Shown: positions 30,243 through 32,517 of the stretch, one piece after another
How the letters are laid out: each line of letters opens with the position of its first letter
Position numbering within the stretch: the stretch's first letter is position 1
Source of the DNA: Balneolales bacterium
GTDB lineage: Bacteria > Bacteroidota > Rhodothermia > Balneolales > HLUCCA01
Assembly: GCA_024711145.1 (NCBI GenBank)
Contig: JANJTJ010000127.1
Location: 1-32,517, forward strand
Reading direction: 5' to 3'
Length of the DNA stretch: 32,517 bases
Program-made: the position numbers and the translations under genes
Notes under the pieces: model-generated
What the model saw: the letters and a program-made list of their open reading frames with translations, nothing else
Told to the model about the DNA's origin: nothing
The model's database searches: none

Positions 30243-32517
30243 TGCCGCCAAAGGATTCGGGTGATGGTGGTTCCGTCGCTCCGGTAAAGTAGGGCCCCTT
30301 CCCGACTCGTGAAACGCACATCCGCACCGGTCTGGTACAACCGTGCGACGGCTTCGGCATGCGGATGCCGGTAGCGGTTGCGCCAGGCCAGGCTCACGGC
30401 CACATGGTCGGGTGCAACGGTTTCCAGAAACACGTCGGTACTGCTGGTGCGGCTGCCGTGGTGCCCCGCTTTCAACCAATCGGCTTGCAACCAATCGTCC
30501 CAGATGGCTACCAATTCGTCTTCGGCCTCGGCGTCGGCGTCGCCGGTGAACAGGAAGCGGGTGGACCCATAGGTGAGGCGCAGCACCACGGAATGCGGGT
30601 TCGGATCGGTGCCATGGAACCGGGTGCCCGGATGCAGCACGAGCAGCGACAAGGCCGGGTCGGGACTGATGTCGGTGCCGCGCAAGGCGTTCTCGACGGG
30701 CACACCGCGTGCCTTCGCCAGTTGCCTCCACCCCAGTTCCAGGGCGGTGCGATGGGGAAACGGGCTCACCACGATGCGGGATATGGGCATGCCGCGCAAC
30801 AGGTCGTGCATGCCGCCGGTGTGGTCGGCATGCGGATGCGAAAGCACCACGAGGTCCAGCTTGCGGATGCGCAGGGCGAAGAGGTCGGGCAGGATCACGT
30901 CCTTTCCGCTGGTGCGCCCGGGTTCGAATACACCGGTATCGATGAGGATGGTGCGCCCACCGGGGGTCAGTATGAGGGTGGCGTCGCCCTGGCCCACATC
31001 CAGCACACGGATTTCGAGGGGTTTCGGCATGAAGGTGGCGGCGGTGTCGAGCACGCCATCCACTACCCACAATGCCAGCGCGATGCGGACCCAGATCCAA
31101 CGCCGGCGCAGATGGGGCCAGGAGGTGACCGCAGCCGCCACGGCCGCCCACAGGATCACGGTCATCACATCGGGACGTGGCACGGACAGCCAGGCACCGG
31201 GCCAGTCGGCGGTGGTGGCGGCCGTCCATAGCAGCAACCAGGCCAGGCGGTCGGCCGGCCACCCGATCAGCGGCGCCCACTCCGGAAACCATGCGGCCAA
31301 GGGCATGGCGGCGAAACCGTATAGGAACAGGGCTTCGGTGGCGGGCACACCCACCAGATTCGCGATGGGACCGACCACCGAAAATTCCCCGAAATGCCAG
31401 GCCAGTACCGGATACAAGGCCACCTGGACCGTAACCGAAACCAGCAGGAACAGGGCCAGTTTGCCATACCACCGGCGGGTGTGCCGGTAGGGCATGCTGT
31501 TTCTGAAAACGGGCAGTACGGTCATGAGGCTGCCCACCGCCAGAAACGACAATTGGAAGCCGATGTCGTGGATCTGTCCGGGATCGACGGTGAGCAGCAC
31601 GGTGGCGGCCACGGCCAGGATGTTCACGGGTTCCTGGGTTTTCTCGAACAGCCGGGCGCCGGCGAACAGCAGGGCCATGAGGGCCGCCCGGTTCACCGAG
31701 GCGGTGAACCCGGTAAGGGTGGCGTAGGCGATGAGCACCGTGGCGAGCAGGATGAGGGAGGCGATGCGTCCGTGCCGGAACCGCCACAACCAGGGAATGA
31801 TCCACCAGACGGGTGCCACCAGAAACCCCACATGCATGCCGGAAACAGCCATGAGGTGGGAGAGGCCGGATCGGGCGAAGGCCGTTCGGTCGGCAGGGTC
31901 CAGTTCGGCCTTGCGTCCCAGCAGGATGGCCTGGATGAGGGGCTGATGGTCGGCCGAAACCAGGGAACGGGCGGTTTCGGCCACCTGATGCCGCAGGTTG
32001 GCAATGGAGAAACGGGGTGGCGGTTCGAGCACCACGGGTGGTGCGGCGAGGCGGCCGGTGGCGGATACGCCCTGGCGGCCGAGCCAGGCGCCGTAGTCGA
32101 AGCCATGGGGGTTGCGGCGGAGGGGCGGATCGGAGAGCCGCACCTCGGCCGCAACCCGCGCGCCGGGCCGCACGGTGGACAGGTCGAGGGAGTCGGCGGA
32201 GAGGCGGAGGCGGACGGAGGCGGGGAGGTCGAGGATGAGGGCGGCCCGGCCGGAGGCGGTCGGCGCGGCCTGGACCACGGTGCCCGTGAACCGCAGCGTG
32301 TCGGCCGCGTCGACCGCCCACGCGGGGCCGGACCCCGGCCCCGCGGGCGGGCCATGCCAGCTGGCGGTGAGGGCCCCCAGGGCCATCACCGCCAGCGCAT
32401 GGCCCGCCTGGGCCGCGGCATAGCGCGGCCCGGAAAGGCGGCGGCCGAGCAGCAGTTCGGTACCGATCGCCCCCGCCACCACCGCCGCCGCCGCGGGCGC
32501 CGGAACCCGCCCGCCGT
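30239..32517 (-). CDS. comEC: ComEC/Rec2-family DNA uptake channel protein (5' end cut by window edge)
   Basis: At least 758 residues are visible, with the open frame reaching the window edge, so the true start may lie outside (a GTG at 32480-32482 is one internal option). Order of parts: N-terminal soluble domain (PASVRLRLSADSLDLS, NPHGFDYGAWLGRQGV), then the competence membrane domain with SGLSHLMAVSGMHVGFL, LTGFTASVNRAALMA and the DIGFQLSFLAVGSLM segment. The C-terminal metallo-beta-lactamase domain has IRVLDVGQGDATLI, LSHPHADHTGG and LKAGHHGS. ComEC forms the inner membrane pore for single-stranded DNA in transformation; the lactamase-like domain is a putative nuclease with its metal motif intact. 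Its stop overlaps the xseB ATG by 4 nt. Confidence 0.93.
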   Translation of the reverse strand, partial: GGRVPAPAAAAVVAGAIGTELLLGRRLSGPRYAAAQAGHALAVMALGALTASWHGPPAGPGSGPAWAVDAADTLRFTGTVVQAAPTASGRAALILDLPASVRLRLSADSLDLSTVRPGARVAAEVRLSDPPLRRNPHGFDYGAWLGRQGVSATGRLAAPPVVLEPPPRFSIANLRHQVAETARSLVSADHQPLIQAILLGRKAELDPADRTAFARSGLSHLMAVSGMHVGFLVAPVWWIIPWLWRFRHGRIASLILLATVLIAYATLTGFTASVNRAALMALLFAGARLFEKTQEPVNILAVAATVLLTVDPGQIHDIGFQLSFLAVGSLMTVLPVFRNSMPYRHTRRWYGKLALFLLVSVTVQVALYPVLAWHFGEFSVVGPIANLVGVPATEALFLYGFAAMPLAAWFPEWAPLIGWPADRLAWLLLWTAATTADWPGAWLSVPRPDVMTVILWAAVAAAVTSWPHLRRRWIWVRIALALWVVDGVLDTAATFMPKPLEIRVLDVGQGDATLILTPGGRTILIDTGVFEPGRTSGKDVILPDLFALRIRKLDLVVLSHPHADHTGGMHDLLRGMPISRIVVSPFPHRTALELGWRQLAKARGVPVENALRGTDISPDPALSLLVLHPGTRFHGTDPNPHSVVLRLTYGSTRFLFTGDADAEAEDELVAIWDDWLQADWLKAGHHGSRTSSTDVFLETVAPDHVAVSLAWRNRYRHPHAEAVARLYQTGADVRFTSREGALLYRSDGTTITRILWRQ

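Noticed and set aside
1-32517. CRISPR arrays, insertion sequences, prophage genes or riboswitches.
   Set aside because: I saw no regularly spaced repeats, transposases, integrases or phage structural genes, and no leader long enough for a recognisable riboswitch.

Overview
The window is GC-rich, densely packed bacterial chromosome. It carries a SusC/SusD nutrient-uptake pair, a GH13 amylase with a C-terminal T9SS-type sorting domain, LytTR/LytS signalling, and TAnnTTTG-like -7 promoter elements with few purine-rich ribosome binding sites. Together these point to the Bacteroidota/Rhodothermota side of the tree. The high GC favours a Rhodothermales-like organism (inference; no rRNA is present). 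I see no phage, insertion sequence or CRISPR.

Layout. 1-2345: 5' end of a sugar MFS transporter (minus), divergent from polX and methylmalonyl-CoA epimerase. 2327-6159 (minus): two MacB-type permeases plus a MacA-type adaptor, with no ATPase. 6221-8044 (minus): monohaem cytochrome lipoprotein, YceI protein and DUF5777 barrel. 8108-9204 (plus): queA and tRNA-Arg(CCG). 9143-10522 (minus): hemN, whose 3' end lies inside the tRNA gene. 10633-11475 (plus): an unassigned lipoprotein. 11442-21014 (minus): the starch/maltodextrin region, made of susC, susD, a terminator, the secreted alpha-amylase and an ABC exporter translationally coupled to it. 21123-23940 (minus): a catalytically dead LytS-like kinase, an intact LytS-like kinase and a LytTR response regulator joined by ATGA overlaps. 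24016-28136: lon (minus) divergent from recN (plus). 28111-32517 (minus): comEC (truncated by the window edge), xseB and dxs, again joined by ATGA overlaps.

How the genes fit together. The amylase would cut alpha-glucan at the cell surface, SusCD would import oligosaccharides across the outer membrane, and the MFS protein at the left edge would carry sugar across the inner membrane. The MFS gene and the amylase gene, 16 kb apart, share the same promoter-operator layout: a -7-like element, exactly 8 bp, then a TGnAAGCGCTTnC palindrome. That implies one LacI/MalR-type regulon, whose regulator is not in the window. susCD has a different promoter and lies directly downstream of the LytTR system.

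The most interesting observations are this shared operator module, the pseudokinase-kinase-LytTR operon, the tRNA that supplies the hemN C-terminus, and a repeated arrangement in which a -7 element sits 3-4 nt before the start codon, suggesting leaderless mRNAs. No stretch over 300 bases is gene-free; the longest gap (15962-16241) holds the amylase promoter, a small ORF, a palindrome and the susD terminator.
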